A DNA stretch of 64,000 bases from Colwellia sp. (GTDB taxonomy: Bacteria > Pseudomonadota > Gammaproteobacteria > Enterobacterales > Alteromonadaceae). The translations under genes and the position numbers were made by a program. The stretch is from the NCBI GenBank assembly GCA_013215295.1, contig JABSOZ010000014.1:62001-126000 (forward strand), written 5' to 3'. Shown here in pieces: positions 55,635 through 64,000 of this stretch (positions are counted from its first letter, which is position 1; the number at the start of each line of letters is the position of its first letter). Under the pieces are notes generated by a model, which saw nothing but the letters and a program-made list of their open reading frames with translations, was not told where the DNA came from and did not search any database.

Positions 55635-56921
55635 ATGCAAAAATTAACCTTATCTCTACTTGTAGTGATCTTAATTGCCGTGATCGGAATAGGTGGGGTT
55701 TTAGATAACTTATTTAGCCAATATAAAACCCAACCTATTAATAACTCTGATGAGTTGTCGCCGTATCGCCAATTGGGAAATTCTCTTGCTGCTTCATTGG
55801 ATAAACAACTAAACCCCGAAAAACTTATTGAAAACTGGCCGTATCAAGCTGATCTTTCTGTTGATTTAGCTCCGTTAGACCGCTTTGTTTTACCCGATTC
55901 ATTACAAGAATCGTTTTATGCAGGAGAGCCTTTAACATTAGAAACTGAGCTCAGAATATCAATGCATTTTATTTTACCTTCACAGCAAAAAGTACTGGTT
56001 TTCAATATTTCCCCTATGGATAAGAAAAACGAAAATAGCTCATTACAACTGCTTTTAACGGGGGTGTTTTATATTAGCATTATAGTTGTCGTACTTATTT
56101 GGCTTTATCCATTGATAAAGCAATTGAGAAGTTTAAGGCTTACAACTAAAGCATTTGGTGAGGGAAAATTTCAACAGCGCATTCAATCGAAATCAATTTC
56201 TTATATCGCAGATATTGAAAATGAATTTAACCGTATGGCCCAGCGAATTGAAACTTTGATCAGTGATAATAGACTACTTAGTGATGCTGTTTCACATGAT
56301 CTTCGCACACCATTAGCGAGATTACGTTTTGGCATTGAAGCTTTGCAAGAAACAGAGAACCCTCAATTAAGAGAAAAATACCAAGCACATCTTTGTCGTG
56401 ATATTGATGAAATGGAGCGATTGGTCTCGGTACTGCTTAATTATGCGCGAATAGAACAATCAATGATTGCGGTGGAAAAGCAAGATGTCGATCTGAACGA
56501 AATTATCAGTCACTGTATTCAGTCGTTTACTCATAATACAAATGAAAACGAAAAAGTCATTCATTGGCATGCTCAAGGCGTTTCTATAATCAAAGGTGAC
56601 ATTAATTACCTCAACATGCTGATCAATAATTTACTCGGGAATGCCCAGCAATATGCCAGTAATGAGATTAAATTAAGTGTTATAAAAAAGGATGCTCAGT
56701 TATCTTTCATTATTAGCGATGATGGACCTGGTATTGCGAAAGAAAAACGCAGCGAATTAATGAAACCCTTTATGCGGGGTGAACAAGCACATGAAAGTCC
56801 GGGTTATGGCATGGGCTTAGCAATAGTCGCTAGAATTGCACAATTACACGATGCGACATTTCTTATAAATGACTCTGTTGAATTAGGTGGTGCCGAATTT
56901 CGCGTGACCTTTAACCAATAA
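55635..56921 (+). CDS. Sensor histidine kinase (RstB/EnvZ-like layout)
   Basis: This 428-residue protein has membrane spans at about residues 4-20 (LSLLVVILIAVIGIGGVL) and 140-160 (LLLTGVFYISIIVVVLIWLY) bracketing a periplasmic sensor of about 115 residues. A HAMP-like segment (LRLTTKAFGEGKFQQRI) and HisKA with His in VSHDLRTPLARLRFG follow. The ATPase has NLLGNAQQYA, SDDGPGIAKEKR and GYGMGLAIVARIAQLH. It starts 3 bp after the response regulator. The input is unknown; the MipA partner suggests a cell-envelope signal. Confidence 0.94.
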   Translation: MQKLTLSLLVVILIAVIGIGGVLDNLFSQYKTQPINNSDELSPYRQLGNSLAASLDKQLNPEKLIENWPYQADLSVDLAPLDRFVLPDSLQESFYAGEPLTLETELRISMHFILPSQQKVLVFNISPMDKKNENSSLQLLLTGVFYISIIVVVLIWLYPLIKQLRSLRLTTKAFGEGKFQQRIQSKSISYIADIENEFNRMAQRIETLISDNRLLSDAVSHDLRTPLARLRFGIEALQETENPQLREKYQAHLCRDIDEMERLVSVLLNYARIEQSMIAVEKQDVDLNEIISHCIQSFTHNTNENEKVIHWHAQGVSIIKGDINYLNMLINNLLGNAQQYASNEIKLSVIKKDAQLSFIISDDGPGIAKEKRSELMKPFMRGEQAHESPGYGMGLAIVARIAQLHDATFLINDSVELGGAEFRVTFNQ

Positions 56922-56977
56922 CGTTTGGTGAGTAATTAAGATCGGTTAAGCGGATAAAATTCAACATGAGAATTTCG

Positions 56978-57037
56978 TACATTTTGTTACAGACGATGGA
57001 TCTTGTTACGTCTAATATTCCAACTTTTACTTATAGT
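56978..57037 (+). promoter_or_regulatory. 35-bp regulatory element with -10 box upstream of serine hydrolase (copy 2)
   Basis: The element at 56978-57012 matches copy 1 at 34 of 35 bases, including both TTGTTAC repeats and the ACGATGGATC core. A TATAGT at 57032-57037 is 29 bp after the second repeat, close to the 28 bp seen in copy 1. This spacing supports a shared activator. Confidence 0.8.
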
Positions 57038-57067
57038 TAATTCCTCAAAAACACCTAAGGAATAAAC

Positions 57068-58225
57068 ATGTACCCGTTAAATCAGCTAAAGCCGAAACTT
57101 TTATGTAGTTCAATTATTTTAATGTTAGTTGCCTGTGGCAGTGATTCTGAAGTGAATAAAACGCCCAACATTGAAATACCTCCAGCGGTCACCATCGATT
57201 ACCAGAAAATGATAGATGAAACAGTCTCTGATACGATCCCAGGTGTGATACTTTTAGTAGAAACGCCAGAGCAGCGATTTATCGGCAGTGCGGGATTAGC
57301 CGATATAGAAAGCCAAGAAGCAATGCAGACTTACCATATAATGCCAAATGGCAGTGCGGGCAAGAAACTGACGGCTTTATTAGTTGCGATGTTAGAAGAA
57401 GATGGCATGCTGAATATTGATAATACCCTCGATACTTGGCTACCTGAAACGTTGTTGATTCAAATTGCTCACAGTGACCAAATGACCTTGCGACAGTTAT
57501 TAAATCACACTTCAGGTGTTTACGATTATCTCGATGATAGTGATTTTAATGACGCGGTATTGTTAGATCCTTCCTCTTTGAAAACGGATCACTACGCTCT
57601 CCAATTTGCATTGAATAAACCGGCGTCTTTTGAACCGGGCCAAGGGTGGGACTACTCCAATACCGGCTATTTATTAGCGGGCCTTATTATGGATGAAGTC
57701 TTAGGTGAGCATCATTCAAGTGAAATACGCAACAGAATATTAGATCCATTAGCCATGAATTCTAGCCACTATGGTGGAGTAGAAAAAGAACACGGTGCTA
57801 TTATTTCTGGTTATTATAAATATGAGGATGGTGAAGTTCTCAATACCAAACCTTTCTATGAAAATATTGGTGTTGCAGACGCACCGTTAGTTGCTAGTAT
57901 CGAAGATATGGCTCTGCTCCTTAAAACAATTATAAATGACGACATATTTGTTAGCGACCATGCTAAAGGCGCGTTATTTGGTGAAGATAATCTGCAACCA
58001 ATGGGAGACGGAAGTTATTACGGGCAGGGGATAATAAAAGGAACAATCAATGGCACGTCCTTTTATCATCATGGTGGTGAGGAAAGTGGCTATTCAACCA
58101 CTAACATATATATTCCACAGACTGATACCAGTATTACTGCATTTTTTAATTGCGGAAACTTTGATATGTGTGAATTTGAAACCAATGCATTGATTGAAAA
58201 AGTATTGCTTAATGAACTAAAATAA
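57068..58225 (+). CDS. Serine hydrolase (beta-lactamase class C/PBP-like) lipoprotein
   Basis: This 385-residue protein has a lipoprotein signal ending in LMLVACGSDS. The catalytic motifs of the class C beta-lactamase/D,D-peptidase/esterase fold are present: Ser-x-x-Lys in NGSAGKKLTALL, Tyr-x-Asn in WDYSNTGYLLAG, and His-x-Gly in HHGGEESGYST. It is anchored in the envelope and may be a peptidase, esterase or weak beta-lactamase. It lies just downstream of the two-component system but has its own copy of the 35-bp element, so it is probably part of the same regulon. Confidence 0.9.
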   Translation: MYPLNQLKPKLLCSSIILMLVACGSDSEVNKTPNIEIPPAVTIDYQKMIDETVSDTIPGVILLVETPEQRFIGSAGLADIESQEAMQTYHIMPNGSAGKKLTALLVAMLEEDGMLNIDNTLDTWLPETLLIQIAHSDQMTLRQLLNHTSGVYDYLDDSDFNDAVLLDPSSLKTDHYALQFALNKPASFEPGQGWDYSNTGYLLAGLIMDEVLGEHHSSEIRNRILDPLAMNSSHYGGVEKEHGAIISGYYKYEDGEVLNTKPFYENIGVADAPLVASIEDMALLLKTIINDDIFVSDHAKGALFGEDNLQPMGDGSYYGQGIIKGTINGTSFYHHGGEESGYSTTNIYIPQTDTSITAFFNCGNFDMCEFETNALIEKVLLNELK

Positions 58226-58247
58226 ATGGGCTTTTGATTATAATGTT

Positions 58248-58272
58248 AGGCGTGATGATTAATATCACGCCT
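58248..58272 (+). terminator. Hairpin after the serine hydrolase gene
   Basis: AGGCGTGAT (58248-58256) pairs perfectly with ATCACGCCT (58264-58272) around a 7-nt loop, 22 bp past the stop. No T-run follows, so the call is tentative. Confidence 0.45.
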
Positions 58273-58345
58273 GATACATTGCTATAGCATTATTGTCGTC
58301 GTTAAATGCCAAGGTCATCTTCATCAAACACTTCGGTGCTATTAT

Positions 58346-58390
58346 CTTTAGTTCTGTCAGTTTTAGTTCTGGCAGCTTTAGTTCTGCCGC
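58346..58390. repeat. Three tandem imperfect 15-bp repeats
   Basis: Three copies of a 15-mer containing TTTAGTTCTG occur at 58346-58360, 58361-58375 and 58376-58390. The copies differ at a few bases. They lie between the serine hydrolase and the convergent S9 peptidase and keep frame on both strands, but no gene is supported there. Confidence 0.8.
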
Positions 58391-58413
58391 TTTATATTGA
58401 GCACATTCTTATT

Positions 58414-60330
58414 TTATAACGCTTGTTTTTTGGATAAATATTTTTCTAAAAAACTGAATACTTTATTATAAAAAATTGTTGCCGAATGACCTGATCCAAA
58501 ACCATGACCAACTCCATTTAATAACAAAAATTCATGTTCAATTTTCTTTTTTGTTAATAGTAATGAAAGGCGCTCTGAATGTTCAGACGTTACAATAGGG
58601 TCATCTGTTCCATGCACTAATAAAAGCGGTGTAAGCAGTTCCTTATATCTATAAACAGGCGAGTTGTGTCGTTGATATTCACTGTCTTTTATTGGATCTC
58701 CTACAATATCTATCATTGCTTGCTTATAAGCATCAACTTTCATTCTCGTATCTTGAGCGAACATGAGAGGTATATCTGTAACACCAGCAAAAGAAATGGC
58801 ACATTTGAATTTTTTTGGATACTTAATCACACTCATAAGTGCTGAGTAGCCGCCATAACTTGAACCAAATATGCAAATACGGGACTGATCAATAAGATCG
58901 AGCTTAATAATGTTATTTAAGGCATTGTTAATATCGTTTTCTATATTTAATCCCCATTGTTTTTGCCCGGCAAACATGAACTTTTTACCGTAACCTGAAG
59001 AGCCTCGATAATTAACTTTTAATGTTGCATAACCTCTGGACGCAAGTAATTGGCTATGAGGATCAAAATATATTGTGTCTTGTACACCAATAGGCCCGCC
59101 ATGAGGCATAACAATAAGAGGAGGGTTAATAACGTTATTGGGCAAGGTTAAATATGACTCAATTTCAAAACCATCACTTGTCGGTATTTTATGATGAATG
59201 ATCCTACTTTTATTGGAAGAAACATCATAAGTAGGGTTATTTGAACCGATGAGCATTGTTTTATTATTGCGCTTATCTAAGTGAAAATATTTACCCCTAT
59301 TTTCATGATTTAGGGTCAGTACTGTTTGTTGAGTTCTTGCTGAATTTGAGCTAACGACAATAGCGTGTTGATTAGGAAAAACGTCTTTTAGTGTATTGTT
59401 TTTTAATTCGGCCGCATCATTAAAGTAATGATTTTTTAAAACACCATTTTCAAGGTAGTTTGCTGATGCTAGTGCACTGTAGTTTGAATTTAGTGAAATG
59501 CTTTTTATATCAATTCCTTTCTTTTCAAATATAACTTTACCGAATTTTTTATTAATTAGATCAAATTCTTGTAGCGCAATCTCATCCCTATTATGGTTGT
59601 GCAGCACTAATATTGTCTGACTTTTGTCCGTAATCAAAATAGGTATAAATGTTTCTTTTGTATTTTTAGATTTTCTTACAATCGCCCAATCTTCTTCGTT
59701 CGTTTCACGATACCAAACAATATGTTCATTTTCGACAACTCCCCAAGCAACTTTAATTTCGTCGTTAATATCCATTAGCCAGCGACTCGCTTGCCTTAAG
59801 TCTTCATTCAATCTATCCGATCTTTTTTCAGAATCGATATCAACATAATAAACATCTGCCCCATTATGACGGTTTCTTTGGGTTACAATCAGTTTACGGT
59901 CATAATATCTAGAAGGTCTTACTAAGTGACCGCTAAATGATAACTTTTTGCGTTTAATTGATAATGTACCGTCACTGTTATGGCTAAACGTCATTAAATG
60001 GTCTTCATAAGAACCGTCATCGAGTAATAATAACGCCAATATTTCAGTGTCACTCACCCATGTAACGTTAAGGATGTTATCAAAAACTTCGTTATCATCC
60101 CCAGCCTGTTTGGGTTCATAAAATAATACGTTTTGTTGTTTGGTTTTTAACTGGTAAAGCATTAATAGATAATTATTTTTATGCCTTATTTTAATTAAAA
60201 TTTCATCACCGGAGGGATTTATAATTGCACGTTTTATTTTAGGTGAGTTGAAAAACTCAGCAATAATAGGTAACGATGTTGCAAATGAAACTTGAGTATA
60301 AAAAAGAATAAAACAAACAAGTAGCTTCAT
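58414..60330 (-). CDS. S9 family peptidase (prolyl oligopeptidase-like), exported
   Basis: This 638-residue protein has a signal peptide (LLVCFILFYTQVSFA). Residues about 20-370 look like a beta-propeller. The C-terminal alpha/beta hydrolase domain has the nucleophile in FGSSYGGYSALMS, Asp in VHGTDDPIV and His in GVGHGFG, the Ser-Asp-His triad of the acylaminoacyl/dipeptidyl peptidase group. An AGGAA site precedes the ATG. It follows a small hypothetical gene by only 9 bp, so the two form an operon. Confidence 0.93.
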   Translation of the reverse strand: MKLLVCFILFYTQVSFATSLPIIAEFFNSPKIKRAIINPSGDEILIKIRHKNNYLLMLYQLKTKQQNVLFYEPKQAGDDNEVFDNILNVTWVSDTEILALLLLDDGSYEDHLMTFSHNSDGTLSIKRKKLSFSGHLVRPSRYYDRKLIVTQRNRHNGADVYYVDIDSEKRSDRLNEDLRQASRWLMDINDEIKVAWGVVENEHIVWYRETNEEDWAIVRKSKNTKETFIPILITDKSQTILVLHNHNRDEIALQEFDLINKKFGKVIFEKKGIDIKSISLNSNYSALASANYLENGVLKNHYFNDAAELKNNTLKDVFPNQHAIVVSSNSARTQQTVLTLNHENRGKYFHLDKRNNKTMLIGSNNPTYDVSSNKSRIIHHKIPTSDGFEIESYLTLPNNVINPPLIVMPHGGPIGVQDTIYFDPHSQLLASRGYATLKVNYRGSSGYGKKFMFAGQKQWGLNIENDINNALNNIIKLDLIDQSRICIFGSSYGGYSALMSVIKYPKKFKCAISFAGVTDIPLMFAQDTRMKVDAYKQAMIDIVGDPIKDSEYQRHNSPVYRYKELLTPLLLVHGTDDPIVTSEHSERLSLLLTKKKIEHEFLLLNGVGHGFGSGHSATIFYNKVFSFLEKYLSKKQAL

Positions 60331-60339
60331 GAATTATTC

Positions 60340-60861
60340 CTATTGGTTAAAGTAAAAGTTCATAAAATTATCTACGCCAAGACCAGAGTATATGATTTTG
60401 CGTTTATCCATTAACTTAGGGTGATTTTCTTGTAACCATAAATAGGTTTTGGATATATGGTTGACGACTTTTGAACTAACTGATTCGTTATAATGGTGAT
60501 ATTCAAACTGTAAATCGCCAGCATAATTTACTTTTCCTGCCGTTACCGTAAATAAGAGTTCCCGACTAGCAAGTTTATAATACCCGGCATGTTTTGCTAA
60601 TTTTAAGCGAGAATACATATATTCCCCTTCGTCCAAGACAATAACTCTGTAACCTTTTTTTAATTTGAAATCAGACAGGTCTTCTTGAGATTTAAAAATA
60701 GTGTCATTTGAAACTATAGATAAATGGTACGGTGGGTAATTACCAGAATAGGAAACAACAAAGTACCCTTGGTTATTTTTCAACTTTGGTAGCTTTTCAT
60801 ATGTTTCTGACTGAGAGAAAAAACTCACTATGAAGATTGAAAATATTAAAAATACTCTCAT
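60340..60861 (-). CDS. Hypothetical exported protein
   Basis: The N-terminus of this 173-residue protein is a signal peptide (VFLIFSIFIVSFFSQSET). The mature part has alternating hydrophobic and polar stretches suggesting a beta-rich fold (GYFVVSYSGNYPPYHLSIVS, KAGKVNYAGDLQFEY-like) and a helical end (HISKTYLWLQENHPKLMDKR). No family is recognised. AAAGGA precedes the ATG. Co-transcribed with the S9 peptidase. Confidence 0.7.
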   Translation of the reverse strand: MRVFLIFSIFIVSFFSQSETYEKLPKLKNNQGYFVVSYSGNYPPYHLSIVSNDTIFKSQEDLSDFKLKKGYRVIVLDEGEYMYSRLKLAKHAGYYKLASRELLFTVTAGKVNYAGDLQFEYHHYNESVSSKVVNHISKTYLWLQENHPKLMDKRKIIYSGLGVDNFMNFYFNQ

Positions 60862-61101
60862 TTAATTTCATCCTTTGAAAAAAAAGTGTTTGATAATATA
60901 CATTAACATACTGAAAATAAATATAAAATATAGTTTATTTGAACTTTATAAATCAATGGTGTTATATAATTGTTGAAAGCTTTAATTGCTAGAGTCAACG
61001 GAATATAAATACTCACTTACATTTTAAGTGGTACTTAATCGTTGCAGAGGTTGTCTTAATTTTGCATAGTTATTTTATCATTTATATCCGCAGTAAATCA
61101 T

Positions 61102-61713
61102 TTGCTAATATTAAACAATGTCTCAAAGTTTTATCAAAAAAATGCAGTGCTCAACGATGTCACTTATCATTTTGATTGTCTGAAATACTGTATTGTTGGT
61201 CCTAACGGAATAGGGAAAACCACTCTGTTAATGTTGGCTGCAGGCTTAGAAGATTTAAATTGTGGTGAGATTGTTTTTAATGACGAGTCAGTTTATTTAA
61301 CTGAAACCAAACGACATTTAGGCATCTCATCTGATAAAATAAAGTTACCCGACTTTTTAACTGCACAGCAGTTATTAGAATTTCATTGCTCACAACATGA
61401 TTGTCCATTTCCCAATATATTAATTGACCGTTTAGGGTTTCGTGCTCAGTTAACCACTCAAGTCTCTGCTTTATCATTGGGTAGTTTAAAAAAAGCATCA
61501 CTACTTTTGGCATTAGCACATCAACCAAAATGCTTGCTTCTCGATGAGCCAACGACAGGATTAGACCATAATAGTCGTGAATGGTTACTTGATTTTCTTC
61601 ATCAATATCAGGGACAAGTGATCGTGACCAGTCATGAAACAATTTTTACAGAAAACGCTCATTATAAACTTGTTGAGTTTGATCACCTCAATAAATTCAG
61701 CGAAACTATTTAA
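61102..61713 (+). CDS. ABC transporter ATP-binding protein
   Basis: This 203-residue protein starts at a probable TTG (61102); no ATG is available nearby upstream. Walker A is GPNGIGKTTLL (about residues 33-43). A degenerate signature (LSLGSLKKASLLLALA) replaces the usual LSGGQ. Walker B is CLLLDEPTTGLD, and the switch His is in IVTSHE. The C-terminus is short, typical of small exporters. It overlaps the next gene by one base (TAATG), forming a two-gene ABC unit. Confidence 0.9.
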   Translation: MLILNNVSKFYQKNAVLNDVTYHFDCLKYCIVGPNGIGKTTLLMLAAGLEDLNCGEIVFNDESVYLTETKRHLGISSDKIKLPDFLTAQQLLEFHCSQHDCPFPNILIDRLGFRAQLTTQVSALSLGSLKKASLLLALAHQPKCLLLDEPTTGLDHNSREWLLDFLHQYQGQVIVTSHETIFTENAHYKLVEFDHLNKFSETI

Positions 61714-62816
61714 TGTATAAGTATTCCCTAGTCAGAGGGAAAATTTATTACCATGAACTAAAGCAATTATTACCCTCTGTTGCTAACTTGTTAGCCTTTT
61801 TATTATCAATACTCTATTTAGCCATTTCCGCTTCAATACTGACGGCACTCATCTCATTAAGTGTTATAGCTGATATAAATACTTCGATAGAACAGCGCAT
61901 TATTTATCAGCTTGGATACTCTGTTTTGCTGTATTTTTTAATTCGAATTCAAAAAAGTGCAATATTAGGTCTGAATTATGAACATTACTTAGCGAGTTTA
62001 CCTGCGCCTAAAATATTAAAGCATACGAATACAGTAATATTGACAGTCGTTGCAGGCAACTTACCGCTATTAGCTCCTTTGTTTTTATTAATGTTTACCC
62101 CAAGTTTGTCAATTTTCATCAACCAATTACACTTTCCAATATTTGCTTTATCAATATTAATTGTTGCTTTGATCAGCCTTAAAAACAAAACATTCCCTTG
62201 GTTAAGTTTCGTCTTTACTCCATTGGTGTTTGTGTTTTGCGTTGAAGAAGGTTCAGTCAGCCCCATGAGTATTAATAGCATATGGTTATTCATTATGGTG
62301 GTTGAAGCTTATTATGAGCCACTCTCTTTCATTACTGATAAATCATTGAGAATAAAGCGCTATTGGCAAATTCGCTGGATAGCTATAATAAAAAAACCTG
62401 CAAGTATACTTACCCGTATTTTTTTGTCTGGCTTGTTTATTGGCATGGCTGCTTATGTTCAAAATAAAATGGGGCAGGTCGCTAACGATTATTTACAAGT
62501 ATTATTTATTTGGGTTTTGTCGATTTTGATAGGTTCTTATCAATTTGATAATGAAAAATTTTATCTTCATTATCAATATTACCTAAATGGCTTACTCAAC
62601 CGAGCCGGCCTACGTTATTGTTTAGATATTTCACCGGCAATCTGTATCACGTTAATCTCTTGTATAGCATTATATTTATGGTTACATTTTTCTCTGAACC
62701 TAATCGTTTTATTACCATTAGAAGTCTTAGTTACCATAATATGTGTCAGTAAATTTCATCGTAATTTTTTTATTATTCCTAGCCTGCTCAGTGGTTTTTT
62801 GCTGTACATACAGTAG
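61713..62816 (+). CDS. ABC-type membrane permease-like protein
   Basis: This 367-residue protein has about eight to ten hydrophobic helices and no catalytic motif. Its ATG overlaps the stop of the ATP-binding gene by one base, so it is the likely membrane partner. It does not clearly match a named permease family. The substrate is unknown. Confidence 0.75.
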   Translation: MYKYSLVRGKIYYHELKQLLPSVANLLAFLLSILYLAISASILTALISLSVIADINTSIEQRIIYQLGYSVLLYFLIRIQKSAILGLNYEHYLASLPAPKILKHTNTVILTVVAGNLPLLAPLFLLMFTPSLSIFINQLHFPIFALSILIVALISLKNKTFPWLSFVFTPLVFVFCVEEGSVSPMSINSIWLFIMVVEAYYEPLSFITDKSLRIKRYWQIRWIAIIKKPASILTRIFLSGLFIGMAAYVQNKMGQVANDYLQVLFIWVLSILIGSYQFDNEKFYLHYQYYLNGLLNRAGLRYCLDISPAICITLISCIALYLWLHFSLNLIVLLPLEVLVTIICVSKFHRNFFIIPSLLSGFLLYIQ

Positions 62817-62949
62817 TTATAAAAGAACACATTGATACTTGAACAATTTATACGTTGATCACAGTTCTTACGAGGCTGTATCTCTGAATGGAAAAGAAAG
62901 CTCGCCTTTAAGTTTGATCTTAGGCGCTTAATAAGGACAAGGAGTTATT

Positions 62950-64000
62950 TTGAATATTAGTATTTTAGGTGGAGGCATCGGAGGATTAAGTACAGCCATT
63001 GCATTAAAACAAGAAGGCTTCGATGTATCTGTTTATGAACGACATAGTAAACCCACCACAGTAGGAGCAGGTATTGTATGTTGGCCTAATGCTTCATTCG
63101 TTTTGGCACAACTGGGGATTTTGGATGAGGTTGCTAAAGTTTCAGGTTCGATAAAATATATGAATCGTTATTCTAATACGGGAGAATCTATTGGTTCATT
63201 AGATATTAGTGAGCTTAATAGATTAATGAAATATCCTAGTTATTCTATTTTACGTAAAGATTTAATTAATGCTTTGATTCAACGGACTATAGCGTTAGGT
63301 ATTGATATATATTACCAACATGATGTTACCCATTTTTCTGATAAAAACGGCAAGACATCTGTTAAATTTAGTAATGGTAAAAGTATTGAATCGGATATCA
63401 TTATTGGCTCAGATGGTCGGATGAAGTCACTTTCTAGGGCTTACGTAAATGGTGATAATACACCTATTTATCAAGGCTTTATTAATTGGGTTGGCGTCTT
63501 TGAAGATAAGTCTGTTAATTTTTCGGATTTGTCCGTTGCTGATTATTGGGGCACGGGTAAGCGTTTTGGTATTGTTCCAGTATCAAAAAATAAAGCTTAC
63601 TGGGCTGGTGGTGCTGTTGCTGAGACAATAATGGCAGTAAATTCGAATAAGTATAAATCAGAACTTAACTCTCTATTTAGTGACTGGCCAGATTTAATGA
63701 CTAAAATCATCAATGGAACACCTGAGTCGAGCATTAACAAAATTTACGTACACGATCATGATCCAATAGATAAATGGCATAAAAATAATGTCATATTATT
63801 AGGTGATTCGGCCCATTCCCCTTTACCTACATCGGGTCAAGGAGCGTGTCAGGCTTTGGAAGATGCATGGCATTTTACTCGATGCTTAAAAGAAAATATC
63901 AACAACATAGCTAATGCTTTTGTACAATTTACTGAATTGAGAAAAGATAAAACATCAGGTATCACAATGGGAGGGCGCCAATTGGCATCATCTATTTTTA
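62950..64000 (+). CDS. FAD-dependent monooxygenase (3' truncated by window edge)
   Basis: Translation starts at TTG (62950), supported by AAGGAG 5 bases upstream; no ATG is suitably placed. The frame is open to the window end, about 350 residues. The dinucleotide-binding motif ISILGGGIGGLSTAIALKQE is at the N-terminus. SDGRMKSLSR gives the DG motif, and NNVILLGDSAHSPLPTSGQG is the GD motif with the FAD ribityl contact. This is the PHBH/UbiH/salicylate-hydroxylase-type flavoprotein hydroxylase fold. The substrate is unknown. Confidence 0.9.
   Translation, partial: MNISILGGGIGGLSTAIALKQEGFDVSVYERHSKPTTVGAGIVCWPNASFVLAQLGILDEVAKVSGSIKYMNRYSNTGESIGSLDISELNRLMKYPSYSILRKDLINALIQRTIALGIDIYYQHDVTHFSDKNGKTSVKFSNGKSIESDIIIGSDGRMKSLSRAYVNGDNTPIYQGFINWVGVFEDKSVNFSDLSVADYWGTGKRFGIVPVSKNKAYWAGGAVAETIMAVNSNKYKSELNSLFSDWPDLMTKIINGTPESSINKIYVHDHDPIDKWHKNNVILLGDSAHSPLPTSGQGACQALEDAWHFTRCLKENINNIANAFVQFTELRKDKTSGITMGGRQLASSIF

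Noticed and set aside
58306-58419. 37-residue hydrophobic reading frame on the plus strand
   Set aside because: It has no ribosome-binding site, is created by a tandem repeat and overlaps the S9 peptidase end; not listed as a gene.

Overview
The window looks like chromosomal DNA from a marine gammaproteobacterium of the Alteromonadales, most like the Colwellia/Thalassotalea group. This is inferred from the low G+C content, the many TonB-dependent uptake and surface lipoprotein genes, and lineage-typical families such as DUF3545, DUF3019, DUF3297, DUF1294, a YHYH protein and an MHYT hybrid kinase. No rRNA, tRNA, transposase, integrase or CRISPR array was seen.

Layout. 1-3922 (minus) is the N-terminal part of a giant surface lipoprotein with PKD-like and cadherin-like repeats ending in a YHYH domain; the gene runs off the left edge. 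4148-7867 (minus) holds an Lrp/AsnC regulator and an M20 peptidase - SDR - amidohydrolase operon. 8168-11588 carries small housekeeping and accessory genes (GNAT, DUF3545, a short acidic protein, a DUF885 peptidase, DUF1294). 11716-38185 is a starch/maltodextrin region: a GH97 glucosidase, two GH13 pullulanase-type lipoproteins, a non-catalytic multi-module starch-binding lipoprotein, a large TonB-dependent receptor, a flavin-dependent halogenase, a CRTAC1 protein, a vanadium-haloperoxidase-like lipoprotein and a MalT-like MFS transporter. A PlsC-like acyltransferase and an MHYT hybrid kinase are embedded in it. Four copies of a palindromic LacI-type box (TGAATACGTATTCA or TACATACGTATTCA) lie upstream of the GH97, both pullulanases and the binding protein/receptor pair, so they probably form one regulon whose regulator is outside the window.

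38356-45562 holds a periplasmic amidase, a redoxin, small proteins, a P-loop kinase, a ClbS/DfsB protein, DUF3297, and umuDC with a strong SOS box, divergent from a DnaQ-like exonuclease. 45590-50461 is a pair of metallo-beta-lactamase-fold proteins, one with most metal ligands lost, divergent from a CadC-type membrane regulator. 50709-52984 has an HvfX-like DoxX protein and an EAL-HDOD protein.

53590-58225 is a compact envelope-sensing locus: MipA/OmpV, DUF3019, an OmpR-type regulator, a sensor kinase, and then a serine hydrolase lipoprotein. A near-identical 35-bp element precedes both MipA and the serine hydrolase, which suggests one regulon. 58414-62816 carries an S9 peptidase, a hypothetical protein and a small ABC transporter. 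62950-64000 is a truncated FAD-dependent monooxygenase starting at TTG.

The most promising leads are the MipA/DUF3019/two-component/serine-hydrolase regulon with its shared box, the starch regulon that includes halogenation-type genes and a SusE/F-like binding protein, and the canonical/degenerate MBL pair beside a CadC-like regulator.
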